From: Marinobacterium ramblicola
GTDB taxonomy: Bacteria > Pseudomonadota > Gammaproteobacteria > Pseudomonadales > Balneatricaceae
Length of the DNA stretch: 64,000 bases
Reading direction: 5' to 3'
Assembly (NCBI RefSeq): GCF_019084545.1
Contig: NZ_JAHREP010000011.1
Span: forward strand, 90,035-154,034
Below, one piece after another: positions 26,586 to 36,649 of this stretch (position 1 is its first letter; each line of letters opens with the position of its first letter). The notes below the pieces were generated by a model. The model had not been told where the DNA came from. It did not search any database and saw nothing but the letters and a program-made list of their open reading frames with translations. Made by a program: the position numbers and the translations under genes.

Positions 26586-28403
26586 ATGAACAGATTTACC
26601 ATTCCAGCAGCCATTCTGCTGGGCAGCAGTGCTGTTTCTGCCGTTCAGGCGGAAACCCTTCCCACCAGCATTATCGTGACGGCCAGCCGCAGTGCCGAGA
26701 CCGCCGATGAAACCCTGGCCGCGGTTACGGTCATTACCCGCGACGATATCGAGCGCACCCAGGCGCAGACGGTACCCGAACTGCTCGGCAGCGCGCCGGG
26801 CGTGATGCTGGTCAACAGCGGCGGGCGCGGCAAGGCCAGCTCCCTCTTTCTTCGCGGCACCAACTCCGATCAGGTGCTGGTGCTGATCGACGGCATCAAG
26901 GTCGGTTCGGCGACTCTGGGCACCACCGCGTTCGAGCAACTGGCGGTGGATCAGATCGAGCGGATCGAGATCGTGCGCGGGCCGCGCTCCTCGCTCTATG
27001 GCTCCGAGGCGATCGGCGGCGTGATCCAGATCTTCACCCGTCGCGGCGGCGAAGGGTTCAGCCCCCGCTTCAGCACCGGCGTCGGCAGCAACGACAGCCG
27101 CGAGGTGACGCTGGGTGCCTCCGGCGGCAGCGATCGGGGCTGGTACAACCTGGATCTCAGCGATTTCTCCACTCAGGGGTTCGACGCCAAGACCGAAGGG
27201 GCGTTCGGCCACAATCCGGATGACGACGGCTACAACAACCGCTCCTGGGCAGTGAGTGGCGGCTATCGTTTCAACGACCTGGCCAAGGGGCGGTTTAACT
27301 GGAGCCGTAACGAGGGGATCAACGAGTATGACGGCGGCTCCAGCTTCGATGACTACGAGACCCATCAGCGCCTGGACACCCTCGGCGGCGTGCTGGAGCT
27401 GACCCCGAGCGACGACTGGGCGCTGAGCCTGACCCTGGGGCGCAGCCGCGACGAGTCCACCGAGTACGGCGACGGTGCGGCGCAGAGCCATATCGACACC
27501 GAGCGCGATATCGCCTCGGTCGTCAGTGAGCACTACCTGACCGATACGGTCGAGTTCAGCTGGGGAGTGGACTATCAGCAGGACGAGGTGGACAGCAGCA
27601 CCGACTACGCCGAAACCTCACGCGACAACATCGGCGTATTCGGTCTCTATCAGCACTACTTCGGTGCCCAGGATATCGCCGTCAGTCTGCGTCACGACGA
27701 CAACGAGCAGTTCGGTGGCAAGAACACCGGCTCCCTGGCCTGGGGGATTCAGATCGATCCGGATCTGAGACTGTTCGTCAGCTACGGCACCGCGTTCAAG
27801 GCGCCCACCTTCAACGACCTTTACTGGCCGGAGGACGCGTTCTCCGTCGGCAACCCGGATCTGCTGCCGGAGGAGTCGGAAAGCGTTGAGGTCGGCCTGT
27901 CCGGCGAGCATGCCGATATCCGCTGGTCCGCCAACCTGTACCAGACCGAGATCGAGAACCTGATCAGCTGGGAGTTCGACGGCAAGTTCACGCCGAAAAA
28001 CGTCAGCGATGCGCGTATCCGCGGCCTGGAGCTGAGCGCGGCGACCCGGCTGGCCGGCTGGGACCTGCGCTCGAGCCTGGATCTGACCGACCCGAAGGAT
28101 CTGGAGGACGACAGTCTGCTCAGCCGCCGTCCGCGCAAAGTGCTGAATCTGGCGGCGGATCGTGACTTTGGCACCTGGTCGCTGGGCGGCTCGCTGAAGG
28201 CAGTGGGCAAGCGCAAGGACAGCTCGACCCATCTGGCCGGTTACACCACCGTTGATCTGCGCGCCGGTTATCGCCTGGGGCGCGACTGGTCGCTGAAGGG
28301 GCGGGTCGACAACCTGTTCGACGAGCAGTACCAGACGGTAAACAACTTCAACCAGCCGGACCGCGAATACTGGCTGTCACTGCACTACACCCCCGGTGCC
28401 TGA
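26586..28403 (+). CDS. btuB: TonB-dependent vitamin B12 receptor BtuB
   Basis: 605-residue outer-membrane receptor for cobalamin uptake. A signal peptide (cleavage near AVQAE, residue ~23) precedes a TonB-box region (LPTSIIVTAS), the plug domain (VTVITRDDIERTQA, VPELLGSAPGV, RGPRSSLYGSEAIGGVIQIFT) and a 22-strand barrel whose last strand is EYWLSLHYTPGA. The ATG at 26586 places the signal peptide correctly. Control by the cobalamin riboswitch just upstream supports B12 as the ligand. It is the first gene of a long B12 operon. Confidence 0.95.
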   Translation: MNRFTIPAAILLGSSAVSAVQAETLPTSIIVTASRSAETADETLAAVTVITRDDIERTQAQTVPELLGSAPGVMLVNSGGRGKASSLFLRGTNSDQVLVLIDGIKVGSATLGTTAFEQLAVDQIERIEIVRGPRSSLYGSEAIGGVIQIFTRRGGEGFSPRFSTGVGSNDSREVTLGASGGSDRGWYNLDLSDFSTQGFDAKTEGAFGHNPDDDGYNNRSWAVSGGYRFNDLAKGRFNWSRNEGINEYDGGSSFDDYETHQRLDTLGGVLELTPSDDWALSLTLGRSRDESTEYGDGAAQSHIDTERDIASVVSEHYLTDTVEFSWGVDYQQDEVDSSTDYAETSRDNIGVFGLYQHYFGAQDIAVSLRHDDNEQFGGKNTGSLAWGIQIDPDLRLFVSYGTAFKAPTFNDLYWPEDAFSVGNPDLLPEESESVEVGLSGEHADIRWSANLYQTEIENLISWEFDGKFTPKNVSDARIRGLELSAATRLAGWDLRSSLDLTDPKDLEDDSLLSRRPRKVLNLAADRDFGTWSLGGSLKAVGKRKDSSTHLAGYTTVDLRAGYRLGRDWSLKGRVDNLFDEQYQTVNNFNQPDREYWLSLHYTPGA

Positions 28404-28433
28404 GCGCAGCGGACAGACTGAAAGGAGTTGTTG

Positions 28434-29012
28434 ATGAACAACCTGACTAAAACGCAGCAGTATGGCATAGGTATCGGGCTGATCCTGCTGATGGCGGTCA
28501 CCCGCGGTCAGCACTTCGCCACTGTCGAGGCGCTACCCAGTGCCTCCTGGGCTGTGTTTTTCCTCGCCGGCGTGTTCCTGCGACCGGCCTGGGTCTTTCC
28601 GCTGCTGTTCCTGCAGGCGGTGACACTGGATCTGGTTTCGTTGGGCGGTTTCACCGAGGCGGCCAAGCATCACTGCGTGTCGCCGGCGTATGCGCTGCTG
28701 CTGCCCGCCTACGCCTCGCTCTGGTTTGGTGGCCGCACCTATGCACGCCTGCACCGCGACAACTGGATGACCCTGGTGCCGCTGGCGCTGCTGCTGTTCG
28801 CCAGTGCCTTCGTCTCCAACCTGTTCTCCAGTGGGGGGTACTACTACTTCTCCGGTACCTACTCCGACCCCAACCTGATCGGGCTGTGGGTGCGCTTCGA
28901 ACTCTACCTGCCGGCGCGGCTGGAGACGCTGTTCGGCTATGTTGCGGTGCTCGGTGGTCTGATCCAGCTCACGCTGCACAGCGCCCGCCCGCGTCAGGTT
29001 GCCCGGGCATGA
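28434..29012 (+). CDS. btuM: BtuM-type vitamin B12 membrane transporter
   Basis: 192-residue integral membrane protein with about six helices. It matches the BtuM group of solitary ECF-type S-components, which take up cobalamin and decyanate it through a single conserved cysteine near residue 80. Here the only cysteine is Cys81 (KHHCVSPAY), right where the family needs it. The N-terminal ILLMAVTRGQHF segment is also typical. The ATG at 28434 follows an AAAGGAG site. It lies between btuB and cobO, with an ATGA overlap into cobO, and no ABC components are nearby. The assignment rests on position, size and the cysteine. Confidence 0.82.
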   Translation: MNNLTKTQQYGIGIGLILLMAVTRGQHFATVEALPSASWAVFFLAGVFLRPAWVFPLLFLQAVTLDLVSLGGFTEAAKHHCVSPAYALLLPAYASLWFGGRTYARLHRDNWMTLVPLALLLFASAFVSNLFSSGGYYYFSGTYSDPNLIGLWVRFELYLPARLETLFGYVAVLGGLIQLTLHSARPRQVARA

Positions 29013-29617
29013 GCGACACAAACAGCCGGGACCAGCGCCACCGGGCGCGGATGCAGCGCAAAAAGGCGGTGGTCGACGACGCCATCGCCCGCGCCGATAT
29101 CGACCGCGGGGTGCTGCTGGTGTTGACCGGCAACGGCAAGGGCAAGAGCAGCTCCGCGTTCGGCATGCTGGCGCGTGCGCTGGGCCACGGCATGCAGGTT
29201 GGCGTGGTGCAGTTCATCAAGGGCAGCTTCAGCACCGGCGAGGAGGCGTTTTTCCGCCGCTTCCCCGAGGTGCGCTACCACGTCATGGGCGAGGGCTTCA
29301 CTTGGGAGACCCAGGATCGGGCTCGGGATGTGGAGGCGGCTCAGGCTGCCTGGGCGCAGGCGTGCGAGCTGCTGGCCGATCCGACCATCGGGCTGGTGGT
29401 GCTGGATGAGCTGAATATTGCGCTGAAATACGGCTATATCGCGCTCGACGAAGTGCTTGAGGCGCTGGCCCAAAGACCGCCGATGCAACATGTGGCGATC
29501 ACCGGCCGTGGTGCACCCCAGGCGCTGATCGATGCTGCCGATACGGTGACCGAGATGCAGGTGGTCAAACACGCATTCAAGGCCGGGATCCGGGCGCAGA
29601 AGGGCGTCGAGCTGTGA
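29009..29617 (+). CDS. cobO: cob(I)yrinic acid a,c-diamide adenosyltransferase
   Basis: 202-residue BtuR/CobA-type corrinoid adenosyltransferase that adds the 5'-deoxyadenosyl ligand to cobalt. The P-loop GNGKGKSSSAFG, VGVVQFIKG, the VVLDELNIALKYGY box and TGRGAP are family hallmarks. The start at 29009 overlaps the btuM stop (ATGA); the N-terminal ~30 residues are basic as usual in this family. It is the first biosynthetic enzyme after the uptake genes, consistent with use of imported as well as new corrinoid. Confidence 0.95.
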   Translation: MSDTNSRDQRHRARMQRKKAVVDDAIARADIDRGVLLVLTGNGKGKSSSAFGMLARALGHGMQVGVVQFIKGSFSTGEEAFFRRFPEVRYHVMGEGFTWETQDRARDVEAAQAAWAQACELLADPTIGLVVLDELNIALKYGYIALDEVLEALAQRPPMQHVAITGRGAPQALIDAADTVTEMQVVKHAFKAGIRAQKGVEL

Positions 29618-29647
29618 GGGGAGTCTGGCGGTGAAGGGAGTCTGGCG

Positions 29648-30985
29648 ATGAAGGGAACCGAATGGAATACCGAAGCTCCACAGTCCGTGCGTCGCTGTCC
29701 GGCACTGCTGGTCTCCGCCCCGGCCTCAGGCCAGGGCAAAACTACCGTCACAGCGGCGTTGGCGCGACTGCATACCCGCTTGGGACGGCGGGTCAGGGTG
29801 TTCAAGACCGGTCCCGATTTCCTTGATCCGATGATCCTGTCCCAGGCCTGCGGCAGCGAGGTCTATCAGCTCGACCTGTTTATGGGCGGCGCCGAGCACT
29901 GCAAGCACCTGCTTTGGGATGCGGCCGGCGAGGCGGACCTGATTCTGATCGAAGGGGTGATGGGGCTGTTCGACGGTGCCCCCAGCAGTGCCGACCTGGC
30001 CGAGCTGTTCGGTATCCCGGTACTGGCGGTGATCGATGCCGGCGGTATGGCACAGACCTTCGGCGCTCTGGCGCAGGGTTTGGCGAATTACCGTACCCCC
30101 CTCGAATTCAGCGGGGTCATGGCCAATCGGGTGGGCAGCACCGGCCATGCGCAGATGCTGCAGCAGGCGTTGCCGGAGGCGCTACGCTGGTACGGCGCGT
30201 TGCCAAGGGAGCAGGCGTTCGAGCTGCCCAGTCGCCATCTCGGCCTGATGCAGGGTAGTGAGATCGACGACCTGGAGCAGCGGCTGGATGCTGCCGCGGA
30301 TGCGATCGCCGACAGCGCCGGTACCGAGTTGCCAGCGCCGGTGACGTTTCAGCCCCAGCCGGTGGAGGCAACGCCGCGACTGCTCGCGGGTGTGCGGATT
30401 GGCGTGGCACGGGATGCCGCGTTCAGCTTTCTCTATCCCGCCAACCTCGACTGCCTGCGCCAGCTCGGCGCCGAACTGGTGTTTTTCTCGCCGCTGCAGG
30501 ATACCAGGCTTCCGGAGGTGCACAGCCTCTACCTGCCGGGCGGCTATCCCGAACTCTACCTGACCGAGCTTGGCGCCAACTGGAGCCTGATGGAGCAGGT
30601 GCTGGACCACCATCAACAGGGCAAGCCGATACTGGCGGAGTGCGGCGGCATGCTCTGGCTCAGTGAATCCCTGACCTCGCTGAACGGCGACAGGGTGGAG
30701 TTCTGTGGCGTGCTGCCGGCTCGGGCACAGATGCACGCGCGTTTTACCGCGCTGGGCCTGCAGCGGCTTCAGTTGTCGGTCGCGGGCGGGACTGCCGAGC
30801 TGCGCGGGCACACCTTTCATCATTCCAGCCTCGACACTGTGCTGGAGCCGATCGCGCGTGGCGAGTGCCCCAATGGTCGCCGGGCGGCCGAGCCTGTGTA
30901 CCGTGTGCGTCGGCTGACCGCCTCCTACTTCCACTGCTATTTTCCATCCAATCCGGCGGCAGTGGCGGAGCTGCTCAGGCCATGA
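29648..30985 (+). CDS. cobB: cobyrinate a,c-diamide synthase
   Basis: 445-residue ATP- and glutamine-dependent amidotransferase (CobB/CbiA) that amidates the a and c side chains of the corrin ring. The N-terminal dethiobiotin-synthetase-like domain carries SGQGKTTVTAALA; the C-terminal class I glutaminase-like domain shows LPGGYPELY and the nucleophile Cys in AECGGM. It follows cobO by 30 nt. That spacer and the start hold a 17-nt tandem duplication (29619-29652), which creates a second GTGAAGGG start-like site. It overlaps bluB by ATGA. Confidence 0.95.
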   Translation: MKGTEWNTEAPQSVRRCPALLVSAPASGQGKTTVTAALARLHTRLGRRVRVFKTGPDFLDPMILSQACGSEVYQLDLFMGGAEHCKHLLWDAAGEADLILIEGVMGLFDGAPSSADLAELFGIPVLAVIDAGGMAQTFGALAQGLANYRTPLEFSGVMANRVGSTGHAQMLQQALPEALRWYGALPREQAFELPSRHLGLMQGSEIDDLEQRLDAAADAIADSAGTELPAPVTFQPQPVEATPRLLAGVRIGVARDAAFSFLYPANLDCLRQLGAELVFFSPLQDTRLPEVHSLYLPGGYPELYLTELGANWSLMEQVLDHHQQGKPILAECGGMLWLSESLTSLNGDRVEFCGVLPARAQMHARFTALGLQRLQLSVAGGTAELRGHTFHHSSLDTVLEPIARGECPNGRRAAEPVYRVRRLTASYFHCYFPSNPAAVAELLRP

Positions 30986-31638
30986 GTGACGCGTTCAGCG
31001 AACTGGAGCGGGCGGCCGTCTATCGTGCCATCCGTGAGCGACGCGATATGCGTCACTTCAGCAACGAGCCGATGTCTGCCGAGGTTCTGCAACGCCTGCT
31101 GCAGGCGGCGCATCAGGCGCCCAGTGTTGGCTTGATGCAGCCCTGGCGTTTTATCCGTATCCGCGATGTCGATCTGCGGGGCCAGGTCCGCGCATTGGTC
31201 GAGCGGGAGCGGCTGGCAACCGCCAAAGCGCTTGGCGGACGTGAACAGGAGTTCCTCAGGCTCAAGGTCGATGGACTGGACCGTTGTGCCGAGCTGCTGG
31301 TGGTGGCGCTGATGGATCAGCGTGAGCGACACCTGTTTGGCCGCCGCACCCTGCCGGAGATGGACCTGGCCTCGGTCGCCTGCGCGATTCAGAACCTGTG
31401 GCTGGCGGCCCGTGCCGAGGGCGTGGGCGTTGGCTGGGTCTCCCTGTTCGACCCTGATGCACTGGCCGAGCTGTTACAGATGCCCGCGGGCAGCAAAGCG
31501 GTGGCGATCCTCTGTATCGGCCCGGTGGACGAGTTTTACGAGCGGCCGATGCTGGAGCAGGCGGGCTGGGCCAGCGCGGCGCCGTTATCGGAGATGCTGT
31601 TCGAGAACCACTGGCCAACGGCGGATACACCGGTATGA
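30982..31638 (+). CDS. bluB: 5,6-dimethylbenzimidazole synthase
   Basis: 218-residue flavin destructase that converts FMNH2 and O2 to 5,6-dimethylbenzimidazole, the lower ligand of B12. It has the nitroreductase-like fold with RRDMRHFSNEP near the N terminus, APSVGLMQPWRFI in the FMN pocket and the VGWVSLFDP segment conserved in BluB. The start at 30982 overlaps the cobB stop (ATGA). Its presence shows that this organism makes its own DMB aerobically, matching cobT downstream. Confidence 0.93.
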   Translation: MSDAFSELERAAVYRAIRERRDMRHFSNEPMSAEVLQRLLQAAHQAPSVGLMQPWRFIRIRDVDLRGQVRALVERERLATAKALGGREQEFLRLKVDGLDRCAELLVVALMDQRERHLFGRRTLPEMDLASVACAIQNLWLAARAEGVGVGWVSLFDPDALAELLQMPAGSKAVAILCIGPVDEFYERPMLEQAGWASAAPLSEMLFENHWPTADTPV

Positions 31639-32543
31639 GTGCGCTAATGCTGGTTGCTGGCGTATTGCTGGACCTCTGGTGGGGAGAGCCGCGGCGCTGG
31701 CACCCGCTGGTCGGCTTCGGCCGTTGTGCCCGGTGGATAGAGCAGCGGCTGAACCGCGGTGACGCGACAGGGAGGCGGCTATTGGGGCTGATCGCCGTAC
31801 TTCTGCTGGTAGTGCCGCCGGTCCTGCTCTGTGTATGGCTGGTACAGCAACCCTCTGTCGGCTGGTTGATCTCGGTGCTGGTGCTCTGGTTCGCGTTGGG
31901 GCTGAACAGCCTGCGCGCCCATACGCTACCGATCATGACGGCGCTCTCGGCGGGCGATCTGGCTGAGGCGCGACGGCTGACCGCGCGTATCTGTAGCCGG
32001 GATGAGGCGTGGCTGGAGATCGAGCGCAGCGCCGTGGAATCGATCCTGGAGAACGGCAGCGATGCGGTGTTCGGCGCCCTGTTCTGGTTCTGTGTCGCCG
32101 GCGCACCGGGGGTACTGGCGTTCCGGTTGATCAACACCCTGGATGCCAGCTGGGGCTACAAGAGCGAGCGTTTTCTCCATTTCGGCTGGGCCGCGGCGCG
32201 GCTGGACGACCTGGTCGGGCTGATACCGGCGCGGCTCACCGCGCTCGCTTATGCCCTGTGCGGTGATACTCGACGGGCGTTGTCCTGCTGGCGGCTGCAG
32301 GCATCGGCCCATGACAGCCCCAATGCCGGACCGGTGATGGCCAGCGGCGCCGGCGCTCTCGGGGTGCGCCTGGGCGGGCTGACCTGCTATCGCGGGGTCT
32401 GGATCGACAAGCCTTGTCTGGGCAAAGGCGCCGCAGCCCGGCGCCAGGATCTGCAGCGGGCGCTGGACCTGGTCGGGCACAGTGTCGTGCTCTGGCTGGC
32501 GGCGATCCTGCTCATGCAGCTGATACTGGAGACCTGGTCATGA
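31635..32543 (+). CDS. cbiB: adenosylcobinamide-phosphate synthase (CbiB; CobD in Pseudomonas naming)
   Basis: 302-residue membrane protein that attaches aminopropanol phosphate to adenosylcobyric acid. Recognised by LDLWWGEPRRWHPLVGFG at the N terminus, ICSRDEAWLEIERSAVESILENGSDA, and the late HDSPNAGPVMASGAGALGVRLGG stretch. Several hydrophobic helices (about residues 54-75 and 76-95) fit an inner-membrane enzyme. ATGA overlaps are present on both sides. The substrate amine comes from the product of the next gene. Confidence 0.94.
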   Translation: MSALMLVAGVLLDLWWGEPRRWHPLVGFGRCARWIEQRLNRGDATGRRLLGLIAVLLLVVPPVLLCVWLVQQPSVGWLISVLVLWFALGLNSLRAHTLPIMTALSAGDLAEARRLTARICSRDEAWLEIERSAVESILENGSDAVFGALFWFCVAGAPGVLAFRLINTLDASWGYKSERFLHFGWAAARLDDLVGLIPARLTALAYALCGDTRRALSCWRLQASAHDSPNAGPVMASGAGALGVRLGGLTCYRGVWIDKPCLGKGAAARRQDLQRALDLVGHSVVLWLAAILLMQLILETWS

Positions 32544-33550
32544 TGGCAATGGGGCAGCCGGAGCATGGCGGTGGTCTGAATGCCGCCGCCGAACGGCACG
32601 GGATTCCCCGCGGTCACTGGCTGGATCTGTCCACCGGGATCAATCCACGGGGTTGGCCGGTACCGGATATTCCCTCCGAGGTGTTTGCCCGTCTACCGGA
32701 GGTGGATGATCAGCTGGAAATGGCGGCGGCGGACTACTACGGTTGTGATCAACTGCTGCCATTGGCTGGCTCACAACAGGGAATACAGCTACTGCCCAGG
32801 CTGCGACAGGCACTATGCGGGAGTGGTCGGGTCGGCGTACTGACGCCGGGTTACGCCGAGCATCGGCATCACTGGCAGCTGCATGGCCATGATGTTAAGG
32901 GGCTGAGTGCATTGCAGATCGAGTCCCGGCTGCCGCAGCTGGAGGTACTGGTGCTGATCAACCCCTGCAATCCCAGCGGCTGCAGTTTCACGCCCGAGCA
33001 GCTTGAGCGCTGGCGTGCGCAACTGGCTGCTCGCGGTGGCTGGCTGGTGGTGGACGAAGCGTTTATCGACGCAACGCCGGAGCTCAGCCTGCTGGGCCCC
33101 GAACTCCCGCGCGGACTGATCATTCTACGCTCTCTGGGCAAGTTTTTCGGCCTTGCCGGTCTGCGTGTCGGATTTCTGTTTGCAGAATCGACAATCAGAC
33201 ACGCGCTCGCGCCACTTATAGGCCCCTGGGCACTGGCCCACCCCTCGCGCTGGCTGGCGACCAAGGCGTTGCAGGACCAAGAGTGGCAGCGGTTTGCCCG
33301 GGTCAACCTGCGGCTGCAGCAACAGCGTCTGGTCGATCTCCTGGCCAGGTTCTTTGTCGAGCCTGTTAGCAGTACGTCGTTGTTCGCCTGGATCCCGACC
33401 GAGCGGGCCGAATCGATTCAGCAGCGTCTGGCGATGCGGGCGGTGTTGGTGCGTTGTTTTAACGATCCACCCGGCCTCAGGTTCGGCCTGCCCGGTAGCG
33501 AGGCGCAATGGCGGCAACTGGAGCACGCATTACAGGAGATCAAGCAGTGA
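32540..33550 (+). CDS. cobD: threonine-phosphate decarboxylase (CobD; CobC in Pseudomonas naming)
   Basis: 336-residue PLP enzyme of aminotransferase fold class I that makes aminopropanol phosphate from threonine phosphate. N-terminal [17 protein letters not shown] is typical; NPCNPSG and the Schiff-base lysine in [17 protein letters not shown] are clear. The start at 32540 overlaps the cbiB stop (ATGA). Its placement directly after cbiB supports CobD rather than histidinol-phosphate aminotransferase, which shares the fold. Confidence 0.92.
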   Translation: MMAMGQPEHGGGLNAAAERHGIPRGHWLDLSTGINPRGWPVPDIPSEVFARLPEVDDQLEMAAADYYGCDQLLPLAGSQQGIQLLPRLRQALCGSGRVGVLTPGYAEHRHHWQLHGHDVKGLSALQIESRLPQLEVLVLINPCNPSGCSFTPEQLERWRAQLAARGGWLVVDEAFIDATPELSLLGPELPRGLIILRSLGKFFGLAGLRVGFLFAESTIRHALAPLIGPWALAHPSRWLATKALQDQEWQRFARVNLRLQQQRLVDLLARFFVEPVSSTSLFAWIPTERAESIQQRLAMRAVLVRCFNDPPGLRFGLPGSEAQWRQLEHALQEIKQ

Positions 33551-35052
33551 CGGGTGAAGCCCTCAGCGAGCAAGGCGCTCATACCTTGATGGTCCAGGGG
33601 ACCACATCCGACGCCGGCAAGAGCACTCTGGTGGCCGGGCTGTGCCGAGTGCTCAGGCGCCGCGGCATTGCCGTGGCGCCGTTCAAACCGCAGAACATGG
33701 CGCTGAACAGCGCCGTGACCGCCGAGGGGGGCGAGATCGGTCGCGCCCAGGCGGTGCAGGCCCAGGCCTGTGGACTGGCGCCCCATGTGGATATGAACCC
33801 GGTGCTGCTCAAGCCCTGTTCCGATACCGGTGCCCAGGTGATCATCCACGGCCGGGCTGTGGATAACATGGAGGCGGCCAGCTACCACGATTACAAGGCG
33901 GTGGCCTGGCAGGCGGTGGCCGACTCCCATCAGCGGCTGACGACGCAGTACTGCGCCGTGCTGGTGGAGGGCGCGGGCTCGCCGGCGGAGATCAACCTGC
34001 GTGACCGCGATATCGCCAATATGGGCTTCGCCGAGCGGGTGGACTGCCCGGTGATCCTGATCGCCGATATCGACCGCGGCGGCGTATTCGCCCATCTGGT
34101 CGGCACGCTGGAGCTGCTCAGTCCGAGCGAACAGGCGCGGATCAAGGGCTTCGTGATCAACCGCTTTCGCGGCGACATCGAATTGCTGAAACCCGGCCTG
34201 GACTGGCTGGAGCAGCGTACCGGCAAGCCGGTGCTGGGCGTGCTGCCCTACCTGCACGGCCTGCACCTGGAGGCGGAGGATGCCGTGGCCACGGCCGAAA
34301 GCGTGGAGAAAAGCGCCGATGCCCTGAACATCGTCGTGCCGGTGCTGCCCCATATCAGTAACCACACCGATTTCGACCCGCTGCGCCTGCATCCCCAGGT
34401 GCGCATCAATTTTGTCGGCCCGGACCAAGCCAAGCCGCCAGCTGATCTGCTGATCCTGCCCGGTTCCAAATCGGTGCGCAGCGACCTTGACTGGCTGCGC
34501 GAACAGGGCTGGGAGGGCTACCTGAAGCGCCATCTGCGTTACGGCGGCCGGGTACTGGGGATCTGCGGCGGTTACCAGATGCTCGGTGAGTGGGTGGACG
34601 ATCCGTTGGGTATCGAAGGGCCGATCGGCAGCAGTCCCGGGCTGGACCTGCTGCCGCTGAGTAGCGAACTGAAACCTGAGAAGATCTTGCGTAACAGCAG
34701 TGGCCAGCTGTTCCTCGGTGGTCGTCAGGTGCCGATTCGCGGCTATGAGATTCACTGCGGTGTCAGCCAGACGGCTTCCGATGCGCCGTCGTTGCTGGCA
34801 CTGGAGCAGGGACTCGACGGCACCCTGTCCGAGGATGGACAGGTGGCGGGCTGCTACCTGCATGGGTTGTTCGAGCAGCCCGAGGCCTGTGCCGCCTTCC
34901 TGCACTGGGCGGGACTGGATCAGGCGCCGGGCATCGACTATGTCGCTATCCGCGAGGCGGGTATCGAGCGGCTGGCCGATACGCTGGAGCAGCATCTGGA
35001 TCTCGACGCTGTACTGGCGCTGTTGGGGCTGGATGAGGGAGGTGGACGATGA
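33547..35052 (+). CDS. cobQ: cobyric acid synthase
   Basis: 501-residue CobQ/CbiP glutamine amidotransferase that amidates the b, d, e and g side chains. The N-terminal ATPase domain has [15 protein letters not shown] and [11 protein letters not shown]; the C-terminal glutaminase domain has [12 protein letters not shown] and the nucleophile Cys in [10 protein letters not shown]. The GTG at 33547 overlaps the cobD stop as GTGA, in line with the coupling seen through the whole operon. Length is normal. Confidence 0.95.
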   Translation: MTGEALSEQGAHTLMVQGTTSDAGKSTLVAGLCRVLRRRGIAVAPFKPQNMALNSAVTAEGGEIGRAQAVQAQACGLAPHVDMNPVLLKPCSDTGAQVIIHGRAVDNMEAASYHDYKAVAWQAVADSHQRLTTQYCAVLVEGAGSPAEINLRDRDIANMGFAERVDCPVILIADIDRGGVFAHLVGTLELLSPSEQARIKGFVINRFRGDIELLKPGLDWLEQRTGKPVLGVLPYLHGLHLEAEDAVATAESVEKSADALNIVVPVLPHISNHTDFDPLRLHPQVRINFVGPDQAKPPADLLILPGSKSVRSDLDWLREQGWEGYLKRHLRYGGRVLGICGGYQMLGEWVDDPLGIEGPIGSSPGLDLLPLSSELKPEKILRNSSGQLFLGGRQVPIRGYEIHCGVSQTASDAPSLLALEQGLDGTLSEDGQVAGCYLHGLFEQPEACAAFLHWAGLDQAPGIDYVAIREAGIERLADTLEQHLDLDAVLALLGLDEGGGR

Positions 35053-35564
35053 TCCGTTTCATTACCGGCGGCGCCCGTTCCGGTAAAAGTCGCCGTGCCG
35101 AGCAGCTGGCCGAAGACTCCGGGCTGGAGGTGGTCTACATTGCCACCGCCGAGGCGCGGGATGCCGAGATGCGAGCACGGCTGGCCAGCCATCGCGCGCG
35201 CCGCCCGGCGCACTGGCACACCATCGAGGAGCCGCGGGCGTTGGTGCGGGCGATCCGCGAACAGCAGGGGCCGGGGCGCTGTCTGCTGGTCGACTGCCTG
35301 ACCCTGTGGATAACCAATCAGTTGCTTGCCGGTGCCGATATCCGTGCCGAACGCGACGCGCTGGTCGCTGAGCTGGCGCGTGCCCGGGGCGAGATCATCC
35401 TGGTGTCCAACGAAACCGGTATGGGCGTGGTGCCGCTGGGCGAGTTGAGCCGGCGCTTCGTTGACGAGTCGGGCTGGCTGCACCAGGCGGTGGCGGCACA
35501 GGCCGACCAGGTGGTGTTGATGGTGGCGGGTTTGCCACTGGTGGTGAAAGGGGACAGGGTTTGA
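35049..35564 (+). CDS. cobU: adenosylcobinamide kinase / guanylyltransferase
   Basis: 171-residue bifunctional CobU/CobP that phosphorylates adenosylcobinamide and then forms AdoCbi-GDP. The P-loop [12 protein letters not shown], the guanylation-site region [25 protein letters not shown] and [11 protein letters not shown] are all present. ATGA overlap with cobQ; its own stop overlaps a TTG start of cobT. Size matches the family. Confidence 0.95.
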   Translation: MIRFITGGARSGKSRRAEQLAEDSGLEVVYIATAEARDAEMRARLASHRARRPAHWHTIEEPRALVRAIREQQGPGRCLLVDCLTLWITNQLLAGADIRAERDALVAELARARGEIILVSNETGMGVVPLGELSRRFVDESGWLHQAVAAQADQVVLMVAGLPLVVKGDRV

Positions 35565-36649
35565 GTTACGTGGAGGGCTATGACCAGGCATTTCTGGGCT
35601 GGCTGGCATCACCGGCGGCAGAGCTGCACCGGCAGGCCGCAATCGAGGCAGAACGGCGGCAGAGCCAGCTGACTAAGCCGCTGGGTGCACTGGGAGATCT
35701 GGAGCGGCTGGCGATCCGGCTGGCCGGGATGCAGGGCAGGGCCTGCCCGCAAGCGGAGCGGGTGGCGATCGCAGTGTTTGCCGCCGATCATGGTGTGGCG
35801 GCCGAGGGAGTGTCGGCTTATCCACAGGCGGTAACGGCACAGATGATCGCCAACTTCGCTACGGGTGGTGCCGCGATCAGCGTTGCCGCCCGGGCGCTCG
35901 ATGCCCGGTTACGGGTCTACAACCTGGGCACGGTGATCGAACTGGCACCCATGCCGGGTGTGGAGAGCTGCGTGATCGCGCCGCAGAGCGGCAATCTGGC
36001 CTGTGAGGCCGCGATGAGCAAAGAGCAGTTGGTACAAGCGATGGGGGTGGGGCGGCTGGCGGTGGAGCGCGCCGTTGACGAGGGCGATACGGTCGATCTG
36101 TTTATCGGCGGCGAGATGGGCATCGGCAACACCACCGCCGCTACCGCGCTGGCGGCCGCCCTGCTCGAGCAGCCCGCGGCGGCGTTGGCGGGCCCCGGCA
36201 CCGGGCTCGACAGCAGCGGCATCCTGCACAAGGTCGCGGTGATCGAGCGCGCACTGGCACTGCACCAGCCCCGGGCCGAACAGCCGCTAGAGCTGCTGCG
36301 CTGTCTCGGCGGATTCGAGATTGCGGCGCTGTGTGGCGCCTATCTACGTTGTGGGCAGCAAGGCGTGCCGGTGCTGGTCGACGGCTTTATCTGCACCGTG
36401 GCGGCGCTGATCGCCTGCCAGTTGCAACCGGGCCTGAGCGACTGGTTGATCTTCTCCCACTGCTCCGCCGAGCCCGGTTATGCCCTGCTGCTGGACAACC
36501 TGCCCTCCTGGCCGCTGCTGGATCTGGGGCTGCGCCTGGGCGAGGGTAGCGGCGCCGCGGTGGCCGTGCCCCTGATCCGCATGGCGTGCACGCTGCATGC
36601 GCAGATGGCCACCTTCGACGAGGCGGCGGTATCGGGAGCGGTGGAGTGA
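35561..36649 (+). CDS. cobT: nicotinate-nucleotide--dimethylbenzimidazole phosphoribosyltransferase
   Basis: 362-residue enzyme making alpha-ribazole phosphate from DMB and NaMN. The signature [25 protein letters not shown] and [10 protein letters not shown] are visible, and the catalytic Glu lies near the C terminus. The start is a TTG at 35561 overlapping the cobU stop (TTGA); a GTG three codons later is the only nearby alternative. BluB upstream supplies its base substrate. Confidence 0.94.
   Translation: MSYVEGYDQAFLGWLASPAAELHRQAAIEAERRQSQLTKPLGALGDLERLAIRLAGMQGRACPQAERVAIAVFAADHGVAAEGVSAYPQAVTAQMIANFATGGAAISVAARALDARLRVYNLGTVIELAPMPGVESCVIAPQSGNLACEAAMSKEQLVQAMGVGRLAVERAVDEGDTVDLFIGGEMGIGNTTAATALAAALLEQPAAALAGPGTGLDSSGILHKVAVIERALALHQPRAEQPLELLRCLGGFEIAALCGAYLRCGQQGVPVLVDGFICTVAALIACQLQPGLSDWLIFSHCSAEPGYALLLDNLPSWPLLDLGLRLGEGSGAAVAVPLIRMACTLHAQMATFDEAAVSGAVE

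Noticed and set aside
25899..27533. 544-residue open frame on the minus strand
   Set aside because: Mostly antisense of btuB and the riboswitch; no recognisable domain or ribosome site.
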